Below, one piece after another: positions 15,869-24,928 of a stretch of DNA of 64,000 bases (positions within the stretch are counted from its first letter, which is position 1; every line of letters starts with the position of its first letter). The notes beneath the pieces are model-generated. The model was not told the origin of the DNA. It saw nothing but the letters and a program-made list of their open reading frames with translations, and ran no database searches. Origin of the DNA: UBA1952 sp965246905 (GTDB lineage: Bacteria; Bacteroidota; Bacteroidia; Chitinophagales; Chitinophagaceae); contig CBDFFZ010000003.1 of the NCBI GenBank assembly GCA_965246905.1, positions 186,001-250,000 on the forward strand, written 5' to 3'. The position numbers and the translations under genes are program-made.

Positions 15869-16759
15869 TTACACCACCCGATATCCACTCGGCGCTTTGC
15901 CTGTCTTTGCTTTAAAGAAGCGGCTGAAGGTTTGCAGATCTGCAAAACCAAGCTCATGAGCAATTTCCTTTACTGATTTTTGTGAAGAGCCGAGCTGCCG
16001 CTGTGCTTCCGTGAGCAGCCGGTTTTGGATGAGCATCAGCGGTGAGGGCTGTGTGTGCCGGGCAAATAAATTAGACAGCGTTTTGGGCGATTTATTGAGC
16101 GCTTCCGCGTAAGACGACACCCTGTGCCATTCTCTGAAATGCACTTCCACAAGCACATTGAATTTTCGGATGAGGTCGTACTTGTCTTGCGCTACAGATG
16201 CACCAAGGTGCTGCGCACGGCCCAGCCGCACGCACTTTATGATGAACCTTTTTAGTAAAGTCGTTAGCATCTCGCCCTGTATAAGATCTACGTTCTGAAA
16301 CTCCTCCTGCAGCATATGAAGAATCAATTCAAAGCGGCCCTGTTCGGCGGTGTCCAGCGAAACGCGCATGATGTGGCTGGTGCCGTAAAACAGGAAGCCG
16401 ATGCAGCTTACTTCCTCATCATGCTGATAAATGCAGTAGAAGGCTTCGTTGAATTGCAATGCCGTGAGGCCGGCGGCAGCACTGGGAATGGTAAAATGAT
16501 GTGTGGGCGTGAGGGTAATGATCTGATGCGCAGCCACCGGGATACTGATGCCATCTACCAGAATGCAAGTAGTTGCCCCGCGATTCCAGATAATGGTATA
16601 AAAGCCGCCGCCAGCAAGGCTTTCGCGGTGAAAGGGCGCTGTACATAAGCGGAAGCTGGCAGCGGATTGCTGGTCCTGAAATAATAAGTCCATCTCTGTG
16701 CGATGCACAAGATGAAATATCCTGAGCAATAAAGCAATTGCCTTGTTACAACCCGGCAT
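15869..16759 (-). CDS. AraC family transcriptional regulator
   Basis: A protein of about 296 residues with a C-terminal double helix-turn-helix: SSYAEALNKSPKTLSNLFARH, then SVKEIAHELGFADLQTFSRFFKAKTGKAPSGYR (about residues 262-294). The N-terminal half has a cupin-like pattern (QIITLTPTHHFTIP) fitting a ligand-binding domain. An internal ATG at 16693 (MDLLFQDQQ) is a plausible alternative start. The adjacent DoxX-like gene 79 bases downstream may be its target or operon partner. Confidence 0.9.
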   Translation of the reverse strand: MPGCNKAIALLLRIFHLVHRTEMDLLFQDQQSAASFRLCTAPFHRESLAGGGFYTIIWNRGATTCILVDGISIPVAAHQIITLTPTHHFTIPSAAAGLTALQFNEAFYCIYQHDEEVSCIGFLFYGTSHIMRVSLDTAEQGRFELILHMLQEEFQNVDLIQGEMLTTLLKRFIIKCVRLGRAQHLGASVAQDKYDLIRKFNVLVEVHFREWHRVSSYAEALNKSPKTLSNLFARHTQPSPLMLIQNRLLTEAQRQLGSSQKSVKEIAHELGFADLQTFSRFFKAKTGKAPSGYRVV

Positions 16760-16964
16760 AGATGTTTACAACCAGCCGTCAACAATCTTAGTATTGGATC
16801 AACATCTGTATCGGGAAAGGTGAGCGTAAAATTTTATCCGACCCTGTGCTCGACGAGCTGCATACTCAACTTTTCCTGATCAGGCCGAAATATCCAGTTG
16901 ACCAAAGAATACTGTTATCATCACATGAAATGACCGGACAATCGCACCTTTATTTACCCAATGC

Positions 16965-17843
16965 CTATTGCGCCTGCCCCATCTGCACATCCAGCTTGCC
17001 TGCAGGGCCGTACGCCTTCACCTCGTGTATCTCGCAGGGCAGGTAAATGCTGGCAGCATCCATCGCTTCTTTTACAGACCGTATCAGCTTGCCCCGCGCC
17101 TGTATTGCCCCACGCCGGTAGTCTTCCGTAGTTACCCAAAACAGTACTTTCAAATCCACCGTGCTGGCCGATAAATTATCCTCAACCACAAAATTCACAT
17201 GCGTCTCATCGTGCACGATACCCTCAGCGCTGTCTAGGCATTTCTGAATGATGTCCATCGCCTCACCAATCTTCGCTTCATAGGCAATGCCTACGATAAA
17301 TTCCAGCCGATAGAAGCCGTTGCCCGTGAAGTTAATAACCGGCTTCTTCAGCACGTCGGCATTCGGGATGTACACGTCGCGGCCATCAAAAGTCTGGATT
17401 TGCGTGTAGCGGAAGGCCATGTCTTTCACCTTGCCAAACGTCTGGTCTATCTGGATCGTCTCATCCACATGAAACGGCCGGTTGAACGCAAGTATGATGC
17501 CTGCGATAAAGTTCTCTGCGATGTCTTTAAATGCGAAGCCAACAACGACAGCCGATGCACCCGCCGTTGCAAGAATACCGCCCGCGATACCACTCAACCC
17601 GGCAGCATTCAGGCCGATCATGCATACGACGATGATAAGAGCTATGCGAATCGTCTTTCCAAGAAAGCGGCCCATCAGTGGGTCGTGCGATTTGTTGGCA
17701 ATGCGCTTTTTGAACAGCCCGCTGATCCAGCCCGCCAGGAAGATGCCACCTACCACCACGATCAGCGCCAGCCCGAGCCGCGGCAGCATTCCTACGAAGG
17801 CAAACCAGTATTTCTGTACCGACGCGGAAAGGTGCTCTAACAT
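16965..17843 (-). CDS. Small-conductance mechanosensitive channel, MscS family
   Basis: The 292-residue length is typical of short MscS channels. Two N-terminal membrane helices are followed by the pore-lining TM3 region GGILATAGASAVVVGFAFKDIAENFIAGI (residues about 87-115) with the Gly/Ala packing pattern. The MscS beta domain then shows VDETIQIDQTFGKV and YIPNADVLKKPVINFT. The protein should sit in the inner membrane and release solutes on hypo-osmotic shock. It is divergent from the DUF389 gene, close to other ion-transport genes. Confidence 0.93.
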   Translation of the reverse strand: MLEHLSASVQKYWFAFVGMLPRLGLALIVVVGGIFLAGWISGLFKKRIANKSHDPLMGRFLGKTIRIALIIVVCMIGLNAAGLSGIAGGILATAGASAVVVGFAFKDIAENFIAGIILAFNRPFHVDETIQIDQTFGKVKDMAFRYTQIQTFDGRDVYIPNADVLKKPVINFTGNGFYRLEFIVGIAYEAKIGEAMDIIQKCLDSAEGIVHDETHVNFVVEDNLSASTVDLKVLFWVTTEDYRRGAIQARGKLIRSVKEAMDAASIYLPCEIHEVKAYGPAGKLDVQMGQAQ

Positions 17844-17972
17844 GGTGGTGCGTGATTTTTAAGGCGATGATTACATAAGCCGTAAAAAGTATTGTACCAT
17901 GCAGCGTCAAACGCATTCAGCCTCGCCTGACGGGACGATTAAGAATTGTCGTCTTACCAAACCAATTCCCGA

Positions 17973-19304
17973 ATGAGCAAATTGAGCAATCTTTTCCGCC
18001 ACTATTTCAATCTGGATGCCGATAAGGATGACGAATCGGAAATCATTGCCGGCATCACTAAAAACATTCATTTCCGGGGTGCAAACCTGTGGACGCTCGT
18101 CTTTGCCATCATCATTGCATCGGTCGGGCTGAACGTCAATTCCACCGCGGTAATCATCGGGGCCATGCTCATCTCGCCACTGATGGGGCCTATTATGGGT
18201 GTGGGCCTGGGCATCGGTATCTCAGATTTTGACCTGGTGCGCAGAGGGCTTAAAAACCTGCTGATTGCCGTGGTGTTCAGCATCGCGACTTCCGCCCTCT
18301 ATTTTTATCTCACGCCGCTGCACAATGCTACTTCTGAGCTGCTGGCCCGCACCACACCCACGATCTGGGATGTGTTCATAGCTTTCGCTGGCGGGCTGGC
18401 GGGCATTGTGGGCGTTACACGAAAAGAGAAAGGCAACGTGATACCCGGCGTAGCCATTTCCACAGCGTTGATGCCGCCGCTGTGCACGGTTGGCTATGGC
18501 ATTGCTACCGGCCATTGGTATTATTCGTTGGGCGCATTGTACCTATTCTTTATCAACAGCGTATTCATATGCACAGCGACAGTGCTGATTATACGGTTCA
18601 TGCACTTCCACAAAAGGGTCTTCCAGAATGATGCCCACAAAAAGCGCCTGACCCGCTATATGCTCATCGTTGTTGTCCTCACTATTGCGCCAAGTGTGTG
18701 GCTGGCGTACGGCATTGTGCGAAAAGCAGTGTTCGAGAATTCAGCGCAGCGCTTTGTAAGCAAAGAGTTTGATTTGCCGAACACGCAAGTCATCAATTCT
18801 AAATTCATTTTTGATGCGAAGGCACCGAAAATTGAATTATTACTTATCGGAACTGTACTTGATAGCAGCAGGATTGATACACTCAAACAGCACCTTGAGG
18901 CCTACGATCTCTCGGGCACGTCGCTCATCATCCGGCAGGGCCTCAATGCCCAAAAGCAGCTGGACCTCGCGCAGATAAAGGCAAGTATCCTGGATGAAGC
19001 CTTCAATCGCGCGGACACGAATAGGGTAATTATAGCACAGCCTGCCCTGCCGCCGGAAAAGCCAGCCCTTCCTGACCTGAAAAGAGAATTAGCGGCGCTT
19101 TTCCCCCAGGTGACGGCCTTCAGCTTGGATAGGATAAGAGTGGTGCATACCAGCGATACCCTCTTTCGAAAGGACAGCGTCGTAATGTTCATTGCTGACA
19201 GCAGAAAAAACCTCGCCGCTGCTGATCAAAAGAAGCTTTTGGCCTGGCTGAAAGCCAAGCTGGGCAATGATTCGCTGCAGGTAATCTATCGCGTTACGAA
19301 GTAA
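17973..19304 (+). CDS. DUF389 family membrane protein
   Basis: The 443-residue protein has an N-terminal DUF389 domain: IIASVGLNVNSTAVIIGAMLISPLMGPIMGVGLG (about residues 45-80), then IVGVTRKEKGNVIPGVAISTALMPPLCTVGYG. It has about six membrane segments in the first 250 residues. The C-terminal half (about 270-443) is soluble, with BON-like alternating segments such as LPNTQVINSKF and a predicted periplasmic or cytosolic location. Function is not established. Start ATG 17973 is chosen over an upstream TTG at 17946. Its stop overlaps the convergent antiporter stop by 11 bases. Confidence 0.88.
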   Translation: MSKLSNLFRHYFNLDADKDDESEIIAGITKNIHFRGANLWTLVFAIIIASVGLNVNSTAVIIGAMLISPLMGPIMGVGLGIGISDFDLVRRGLKNLLIAVVFSIATSALYFYLTPLHNATSELLARTTPTIWDVFIAFAGGLAGIVGVTRKEKGNVIPGVAISTALMPPLCTVGYGIATGHWYYSLGALYLFFINSVFICTATVLIIRFMHFHKRVFQNDAHKKRLTRYMLIVVVLTIAPSVWLAYGIVRKAVFENSAQRFVSKEFDLPNTQVINSKFIFDAKAPKIELLLIGTVLDSSRIDTLKQHLEAYDLSGTSLIIRQGLNAQKQLDLAQIKASILDEAFNRADTNRVIIAQPALPPEKPALPDLKRELAALFPQVTAFSLDRIRVVHTSDTLFRKDSVVMFIADSRKNLAAADQKKLLAWLKAKLGNDSLQVIYRVTK

Positions 19305-20538
19305 CCACCGGTCTTGCCAGCTTGCCCAACTTTCCAATCGTCAATCCCTGTACGATGATGGAAAACACCACGATCACGTATGTGATCGTCACGAACGTAT
19401 CGCGGAACATGGTCTCGGGCAGCGACAGCGCCATTGCTACCGAAAGCCCTCCGCGCAATCCGCCCCAGGTAAGTAGCGCAATGGCATGCCGCTCAAAGGG
19501 TAGCCAGCGGCGAAGGCTTAACACGGGTAAGGCTACCGAAATCCATCTTGAAGCCAGCACTACCAGAATGCCAATCGCTCCAATACCAATGATGATTCCG
19601 CTCTTATCAATCACCAGCATCTCTAAGCCTACAAGCAGGAAGAGTATAGCATTCAGGATTTCATCGGCGAGCTCCCAGAAGCGGCCCACATAATCACGGG
19701 CGTGGTCGATTTTCGCCTGCTTGCCGGTATTGCCGGTTATGATGCCGGCAATGACCATCGCGATTGGCCCGGAAATATGCAGCACATCGGCCAGTAGATA
19801 GCCGCCCATTACGATGGCCACCGTGATAAGGGTTTCAATTTTATAGTCGTCTATTGCTTTGAGGGCAAGATAGCCGAGCCAGCCCAAAGCAGCGCCCAGT
19901 AAGGCCCCGCCAAAGGCTTCCTTTACAAACAGTAGTGCTACCGGCCCTACATCAAAACCGGGTTTGCCGCTCATGGCTACATCCAGGATGGATGTGAAGA
20001 GCACCACCGCCACGCCATCATTAAAAAGGGATTCGCCGGCAATCTTCAACTCTAAGGATTCGGGGATGCCGGCGCGCCTGAGGATGGCCAGCACGGCAAT
20101 GGGATCGGTAGGTGAGATGAGCGAGCCAAAGAGCAGGCAGATAATGAAAGGGATAGCGATGCCGAAGAAAGTGAACAGCAGATAGAATGCGCCGCCGACT
20201 AAAAATGTGGACATTAAAGTGCCGGCAGTAGCGAGCGCGAGGATGGGCCAGCGCTGCTGTGCCAGCCGCTGGGCATTGAGCTGAAAGCCGCCGGCAAAGA
20301 GCAGGAAGCTCAGCATCATCCGCATGAGCAGGGTATGAAAATCTACTGCACCGATCATGCGGACGGAAAAATCGTGGAAGGGTGGGAAGATGTTGGCGGT
20401 GAGGAGCAGCGCTACCGAAGTGGCCAGTGAGAGCACCATGATGCCGATGGTGGGCGGCCAATGAATGAAGCGGTGATTGAGGTAGCTGAAGACGGCGCAG
20501 AGGACAATGAGTAAGGAAAGTATTTGGTAGAGAATCAT
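19294..20538 (-). CDS. CPA1-type cation:proton antiporter (NhaP/Nhe-like)
   Basis: A 414-residue protein with about 12 membrane segments. LISPTDPIAVLAIL and GESLFNDGVAVVLF contain the conserved acidic residues of CPA1 antiporters (the ND pair in FNDG). LTWGGLRGGLSVAMALSLP is the conserved late helix. Such proteins exchange Na+ or K+ for H+ across the inner membrane for pH and sodium homeostasis. It lacks the long C-terminal tail seen in some family members. It is convergent and overlapping with DUF389, so the two may be mutually affected by read-through transcription. Confidence 0.92.
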   Translation of the reverse strand: MILYQILSLLIVLCAVFSYLNHRFIHWPPTIGIMVLSLATSVALLLTANIFPPFHDFSVRMIGAVDFHTLLMRMMLSFLLFAGGFQLNAQRLAQQRWPILALATAGTLMSTFLVGGAFYLLFTFFGIAIPFIICLLFGSLISPTDPIAVLAILRRAGIPESLELKIAGESLFNDGVAVVLFTSILDVAMSGKPGFDVGPVALLFVKEAFGGALLGAALGWLGYLALKAIDDYKIETLITVAIVMGGYLLADVLHISGPIAMVIAGIITGNTGKQAKIDHARDYVGRFWELADEILNAILFLLVGLEMLVIDKSGIIIGIGAIGILVVLASRWISVALPVLSLRRWLPFERHAIALLTWGGLRGGLSVAMALSLPETMFRDTFVTITYVIVVFSIIVQGLTIGKLGKLARPVVTS

Positions 20539-20967
20539 TGGCCCGGCGGTGGTGTTGGGTGAAGGTCGGGAATGTTGGGGTCTTTTATTGGCACCAGGTA
20601 GTTTCGCTTTTAAAAGTTTGTGCGTGGACGAGTTTCGTCAAGCCAGGTGGTTTGGATTGGATTTGCGCGATGGGGGAGGCGTATATTTATTAGTAAGACA
20701 ATATATCTTTTGCCAGTCAATGTTTTAGTGTAGTTTTCGGCGGTCGCAGAAAGCAAAAAGACAATAGTCTTACTTGGGTTTTATGACATGATGGCGCAAT
20801 TCAGCAAGCCTCAACATTTTTAATTCTGTTTATCTTAGCGTAGAGATTAAGCTTAGAAAATCTATTTCTGCCACGTTACAAAGCCCTAAAACGTTGTACA
20901 CAAGCTTGGAAAATTACGCAGTTTGAGATTATTTATAAATTATTCGCCATTCGCTAAAATTAAAAAT
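20539..20967. other. Intergenic region, AT-rich in its right half
   Basis: No coding frame was convincing here. From about 20680 onward composition becomes visibly more AT-rich than the flanks. A short inverted pair AGTAAGAC/GTCTTACT lies around 20692 and 20767. The stretch marks the left edge of the AT-rich patch that holds the next three genes. Confidence 0.5.
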
Positions 20968-21180
20968 ATGAAAAGTAGAATTATTACAACTCTTATGCTT
21001 CTTGCATTAGTTTTTTGCAACGCCGATTCTTTCGCCAGAGGACGACATCCTTATTACGGTGGTGGACATCATACGTCAAGCCACGGTGGAAATTACAGCG
21101 GCGGACACGGAAGTTCTCATCGTGGTGGACATTATAGAAATAGTCGTACATCAAACACCTACGGACGACATAGAAGATAA
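20968..21180 (+). CDS. Small secreted His/Gly-rich protein
   Basis: A 70-residue protein with a signal peptide (MKSRIITTLMLLALVFCNADSFA). The mature part is low-complexity and rich in His, Gly, Ser, Arg and Tyr: GRHPYYGGGHHTSSHGG and HRGGHYRNSR. The His density suggests metal binding, but composition alone does not prove it. I recognise no family. The ATG at 20968 is used; an upstream in-frame alternative start at 20923 would place the signal peptide internally. It is the first of three same-strand genes in an AT-rich patch. Confidence 0.65.
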   Translation: MKSRIITTLMLLALVFCNADSFARGRHPYYGGGHHTSSHGGNYSGGHGSSHRGGHYRNSRTSNTYGRHRR

Positions 21181-21184
21181 TCAC

Positions 21185-21649
21185 ATGAAAATAGGCACTC
21201 TTTTATTTCTTCTAATTCCAACTGTATGTATTGCACAGTTACCGAAAATAAAGCTGAAATGCATTAAGACAAACGTGTTTACAAAATATCATGGTGACAG
21301 AAATACGACATTAAAAAAGCCGATGTGTGCTTGTTTTGATGAAGAAGATAAAAAATTTGGATTGCAGTCTAAAGGCGAGCAACCTATTTTGTTCACTATC
21401 GAAAACTTTGAAACTAAAACAGTTGATAGTGAAACAAGAATGTCTTTTACAAGCGCACCTTACGGGGTTAACGTCGAACGTGGAGGCTGCGATGTTCAAA
21501 TAATAGAATCCAAAGACTTTAAGTATTTTCTGATCAACTTTTCACTAAGACATTACGGTTATATTGTCCAATCAAAAAACTATGCTAAAGACACAGCATT
21601 TAGAATAAATGTTCCTGTGACTAAATACACGATGGATCACAATGAATAG
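21185..21649 (+). CDS. Secreted protein of unknown function
   Basis: A 154-residue protein with signal peptide MKIGTLLFLLIPTVCIAQ. It is Lys-rich with several Cys (KCIKTN, MCACFDEED, GCDVQ) that could form disulfides outside the cytoplasm. No family is recognised. The ATG at 21185 lies four bases past the previous stop, and the 3' end overlaps the next gene by eight bases, so the three genes look like one operon. Codons are clearly more AT-rich than in the flanking antiporter and CLC genes. Confidence 0.65.
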   Translation: MKIGTLLFLLIPTVCIAQLPKIKLKCIKTNVFTKYHGDRNTTLKKPMCACFDEEDKKFGLQSKGEQPILFTIENFETKTVDSETRMSFTSAPYGVNVERGGCDVQIIESKDFKYFLINFSLRHYGYIVQSKNYAKDTAFRINVPVTKYTMDHNE

Positions 21650-22253
21650 TTTTTCCACTAAGTGCAAATACTTTCTTTTTCTCGTCTTTTTGTTGGTCAG
21701 TTGTAACCAGCAGACAAAAAAGATGGCAATACAAGATAAACTTGTTCTAATTAACCGTATCGCGCAGTTAAAACCAAAGTTTAATTACGTTAAAGACAGC
21801 TTTACTAACATTTACTGGTATCAACCTAAAATTGATACCAGTAATTTGACAAGCATTCTTAAATCTAAAATTTACATGGACGTAAAAGAAGACGGAAGTT
21901 ATAATTTGCTGAGTATGTATTTAGGAGATAGATTCATTTATCACAACCAAGTTAAATTCAAAATAAACGATTCAATTTATTCAACTGGCATCAAAGATAG
22001 TTTGCAGAGTGTTTTACTTAAAAGGCAGATTACATCTAAGTTAGTATTGGAAAGATTAGTTTTTACTGAAAAAGATGATAATAATATTCCAAAGAAAATT
22101 TATGAATCACAGGGGCCAATAATGGTTATTTTTTGCGGAAGCCAATCTGACTTTGGTCACCTAAACCTTTCAGAAAACGAAATTCAAAAAATAAAGGATG
22201 GATATGAAATATCGCAGCTATTGAAGAATGTTCGAGATACGACAAGCGAGTAA
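21642..22253 (+). CDS. Putative lipoprotein of unknown function
   Basis: A 203-residue protein with a lipoprotein signal: hydrophobic YFLFLVFLLVSC with the lipobox Cys at about residue 21. The mature part is Lys/Asp/Asn-rich with no recognised domain. It overlaps the previous gene by eight bases. The AT-rich composition matches the two genes before it and contrasts with later genes, suggesting joint acquisition. Envelope location is inferred from the lipobox. Confidence 0.65.
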   Translation: MNSFSTKCKYFLFLVFLLVSCNQQTKKMAIQDKLVLINRIAQLKPKFNYVKDSFTNIYWYQPKIDTSNLTSILKSKIYMDVKEDGSYNLLSMYLGDRFIYHNQVKFKINDSIYSTGIKDSLQSVLLKRQITSKLVLERLVFTEKDDNNIPKKIYESQGPIMVIFCGSQSDFGHLNLSENEIQKIKDGYEISQLLKNVRDTTSE

Positions 22254-22272
22254 AGCGTAGCGGAAAGGGATC

Positions 22273-22602
22273 CTAACGCTGATCCACCTCATTTTTATCC
22301 TCTTCCTTGCGCACCTGCCGGATGAAATCCTGCTCGTAGCCTTCCTGTAATGCCATCAACTGATTTTCCAGTGCAGCATCTGTTTCATCGGGTGATTCTT
22401 TCAAAAGCTCAGCCATTTTGTAGTTCAACTCATCAACGATTAGCGCCAACCTGTGATACATGGCCTTGCGGTAGGGCGGCCTTACCGGAAACCGTTCATC
22501 CGGAAATTCAGCCTGTATATCTTTTACCTGGTGGGTAATGATCTTTTCGGCAAGCGCTTTATAAGAAGCTACCCAATTTTCTATCCGCTGGTCTTCGGCC
22601 AT
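22273..22602 (-). CDS. Small hypothetical protein, helical
   Basis: A 109-residue, strongly charged and probably all-helical cytoplasmic protein (IENWVASYKALAEKIITHQVKDI, then EGYEQDFIRQVRKEEDKNE). No signal peptide or membrane segment is present. No family is recognised. Composition returns to that of the wider genome, so it lies just outside the AT-rich patch. It is convergent with the lipoprotein gene. Confidence 0.6.
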   Translation of the reverse strand: MAEDQRIENWVASYKALAEKIITHQVKDIQAEFPDERFPVRPPYRKAMYHRLALIVDELNYKMAELLKESPDETDAALENQLMALQEGYEQDFIRQVRKEEDKNEVDQR

Positions 22603-22694
22603 GTAGTTGTTTTATGGTTGAGCTGAAACAGTAACATCATACCCCTTCCGGAAACACAAGGCTGCCGGAAGCGGGATGATGAAATTAGCCTGGT

Positions 22695-22802
22695 CTAACC
22701 GCGCATCTTGCCACACTCTTCCGCGCATTTGCGGCACAGCCCGGCATAGGCCAGGCATGCATCGATACAGCTTTTGTACTGGTGGTAAGCTTTATTTTCC
22801 AT
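22695..22802 (-). CDS. Very short Cys-rich protein resembling the start of a four-helix-bundle copper-binding protein
   Basis: A 35-residue frame, MENKAYHQYKSCIDACLAYAGLCRKCAEECGKMRG broken here as MENKAYHQYKSCIDAC, LAYAGLCRK and CAEECGKMRG. It has five Cys at positions 12, 16, 23, 26 and 30. The pattern matches the first and last helices of the DUF326/Csp copper-storage family, normally around 110 residues, with the middle missing. It may be an internally deleted gene or a genuine miniature. It is divergent from the CLC gene. Confidence 0.5.
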   Translation of the reverse strand: MENKAYHQYKSCIDACLAYAGLCRKCAEECGKMRG

Positions 22803-22892
22803 AATAATGCTTATCCTAAAGACCGTACCGCCAATTTACCGATAGTCTTAGTATGGAAACTGGCTTGAAGGAATAAAGCCGACCTTTGCGCC

Positions 22893-24254
22893 GTGGTAAA
22901 ATCATGGTTGAATTACACTAAGCAACGGTACAGGACCGCTTTCTCTATATTCTCAGACGGCAAAATAAAAACAAGCGTTCTTCAGGCGTTGCCTTTTTGG
23001 GTTGCATCTATCATAACCGGGCTTATCGCCGTTGGGTATACCAGGCTTTTCAACTTTTCGGAAGCCACTTTGAATAAGGCACTTATCTGGCATCGCTGGC
23101 TCATATTCATTCTCGCACCCGGCGGAATGCTGCTGGGCTGGTATATCGTAAAGCTCTTTGCACCGGGCGCCAGGGGCAGCGGCATCCCACAGGTCATGGC
23201 TGCCATTGAATTGCCGGCCGCGCGCAATGAGAAGAGTTTGTCGAAGCTGCTGAGCATCCGCATCATCCTCACAAAGATTGCATCCAGCATGGCAATGGTG
23301 CTGGGCGGCGCAGCCATAGGGCGAGAGGGCCCAACGATTCAGATTGCCGGCTCTGTATTCCGGATGGTGCATAAATGGGTACCGAAATCGTGGCCGAAGC
23401 TGGCGCAGCAGAATTTCATCATCACCGGCGCAGCGGCTGGATTGGCGGCGGCTTTTAATACGCCACTCGGCGGGATCGTATTCGCGATTGAAGAGCTGGC
23501 AAAGATCCACATCTCGTTTTTCCGCAGTGCGCTCTTTACGGCAGTCATCATTGCGGGGCTTACGGCGCAGAATTTTCTTGGCCCCTATCTCTATCTCGGC
23601 TACCCCGATATTCAAAATCTGAAGCCCGTCATTTTTCTGGGCGTGATCGCGGCGGCTGTACTTTCCGGGCTTTTCGGCAGCCTCATGTGCCGTTGGATAT
23701 TGCTGCTGATGCGCTGGCGCAAAACGATGAATACGGTTCAGTCCATTATGTTCATCCTGTCGGCCGGCTTGCTGATTGCGAGCATCGCTTATTTCACTAA
23801 TGATGCCATTCTCGGCTCGGGTAAAGACCTGATGAATGAGACGCTCTTTACATCAAACAAACATTTGCCCTGGCATACTGCGGCGGTGCGTATCATCGGG
23901 CCAATCGTATCGTTCAATACAGGTGCGGCGGGTGGCGTATTTGCCCCTTCATTGGCAGCCGGCGCGTCCATTGGCGCATGGCTTTCGGGTATGTTGGGTT
24001 TCATCGGCGCAAATGCCAATATCCTGATACTTGCTGGTATGGTTGGCTTTCTTACGGGTGTTACACGTACGCCATTTACCTCTGCTATCCTGGTGCTGGA
24101 AATGACAGACCGGCACAGTGTCATTTTTCACCTTATGATAGCTGCTCTTGTTGCCAACATCGTAGCATTGCTGGTAGATAAGCATTCCCTTTATGACCAA
24201 TTGAAGCATGGGTTTTTGGCTGAGGCGAAAGCCGAAGAAAATGCTGCATCATAA
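22893..24254 (+). CDS. CLC family chloride channel or H+/Cl- antiporter
   Basis: The 453-residue protein shows all three CLC selectivity signatures: GSGIP (95-99), GREGP (143-147, with the gating Glu145), and GGVFAPSLAAGASIG. AFNTPLGGIVFAIEEL contains the Glu pair (200-201) where proton-coupled exchangers carry the internal proton glutamate, so H+/Cl- antiport is likelier than a passive channel. A late Tyr in KHSLYDQ fits the central chloride ligand. No CBS domains follow. The start is a GTG at 22893. A terminator lies about 180 bases downstream. Confidence 0.92.
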   Translation: MVKSWLNYTKQRYRTAFSIFSDGKIKTSVLQALPFWVASIITGLIAVGYTRLFNFSEATLNKALIWHRWLIFILAPGGMLLGWYIVKLFAPGARGSGIPQVMAAIELPAARNEKSLSKLLSIRIILTKIASSMAMVLGGAAIGREGPTIQIAGSVFRMVHKWVPKSWPKLAQQNFIITGAAAGLAAAFNTPLGGIVFAIEELAKIHISFFRSALFTAVIIAGLTAQNFLGPYLYLGYPDIQNLKPVIFLGVIAAAVLSGLFGSLMCRWILLLMRWRKTMNTVQSIMFILSAGLLIASIAYFTNDAILGSGKDLMNETLFTSNKHLPWHTAAVRIIGPIVSFNTGAAGGVFAPSLAAGASIGAWLSGMLGFIGANANILILAGMVGFLTGVTRTPFTSAILVLEMTDRHSVIFHLMIAALVANIVALLVDKHSLYDQLKHGFLAEAKAEENAAS

Positions 24255-24433
24255 TTAAGCCAACGCAAAGTAATCTTGCTTCTCTGTTTTTAATACCAGG
24301 CTGCCATGATCGTTAATTAGCTTATCGCTCGCTCGCAATCAGCGTACATTCTTGATGGCGGTTCAGTTGACACTAAATCCGCTTAAAAAATGCCATCGAT
24401 TGATTCGACATTTCGTCGATCGGGTTCACAGAA

Positions 24434-24466
24434 AAAAGTACTGTTTAAAAAGACAGTGCTTTTCTT
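24434..24466 (+). terminator. Intrinsic terminator downstream of the CLC gene
   Basis: An 11-bp stem (AAAAGTACTGT at 24434-24444, ACAGTGCTTTT at 24453-24463, one G-T pair) with an 8-base loop, followed by CTTTT. A-rich and T-rich flanks would let it work in both directions. Confidence 0.65.
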
Positions 24467-24497
24467 TTGCCTGAAATGTTCTTTTCTGCTATAATCG

Positions 24498-24534
24498 GGT
24501 AGTGCATCATGAATAATGCCATTTAGGCACTACC
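24498..24534. other. Hairpin preceding the palindrome array
   Basis: GGTAGTGC (24498-24505) and GCACTACC (24527-24534) form a perfect 8-bp stem with a 21-base loop. It has no T-run to mark it as a terminator. It lies at the left margin of the repeat-rich non-coding stretch 24255-25469. Confidence 0.45.
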
Positions 24535-24725
24535 TTTGCTTTGTTTGGCCCCCATCCTGGCTTTCCCCCTTTTCGGCTACCGTTTACCCACCAGTTCAGT
24601 TGATGTGAATAGTGTGTATGAATATTCACCTGCAATTTATATATGTTGGCCATGATTACAGGTTGTGTAGTTCGTACAAATAATTGCAAGCCTGTTGCAA
24701 TATGGTATCTGCCTCCTCCAATGCT

Positions 24726-24928
24726 GTAATTGAAGTTTACCATATTCGCAGGGTGGATACCAATGTTGTAAACGTTAAATACAGCACTGTAATCTACGTT
24801 TACCATATTGGCACGGGGGGTGCGTATTCTGTAAACAGCGTTTACAATATTGACATGTGCAGTTACAGAATGGTATTTAACGTTTACAACATTCGCATAG
24901 GGGTGCGTATTCTGTAATCGTAGTTTAC
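24726..24928. repeat. Array of imperfect 15-bp palindromes on a 42-bp period
   Basis: Six 15-bp units fitting GTAnnn(n)3nnnTAC occur at 24726, 24768, 24789, 24831, 24873 and 24914. Examples are GTAATTGAAGTTTAC, GTAAACGTTAAATAC, GTAAACAGCGTTTAC and GTATTTAACGTTTAC. Spacing is 42, 21, 42, 42 and 41 bases. The 27-base spacers also repeat, for example GGGTGCGTATTCTGTAA at two places. Because 21 is a multiple of three, both strands stay open, giving spurious repeat proteins (NxVNxxY). Half-site variants TGTAAACATT and TGTAAATGTTTA continue to about 25020. I see no gene here. Confidence 0.75.

Noticed and set aside
20880..20920. Integron-type attC site near CGTTACAAAG...AACGTTGTAC before the AT-rich patch
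   Set aside because: Only loose half-site resemblance. No matching site with the right core order could be shown at the other end of the patch, and no integrase is nearby.
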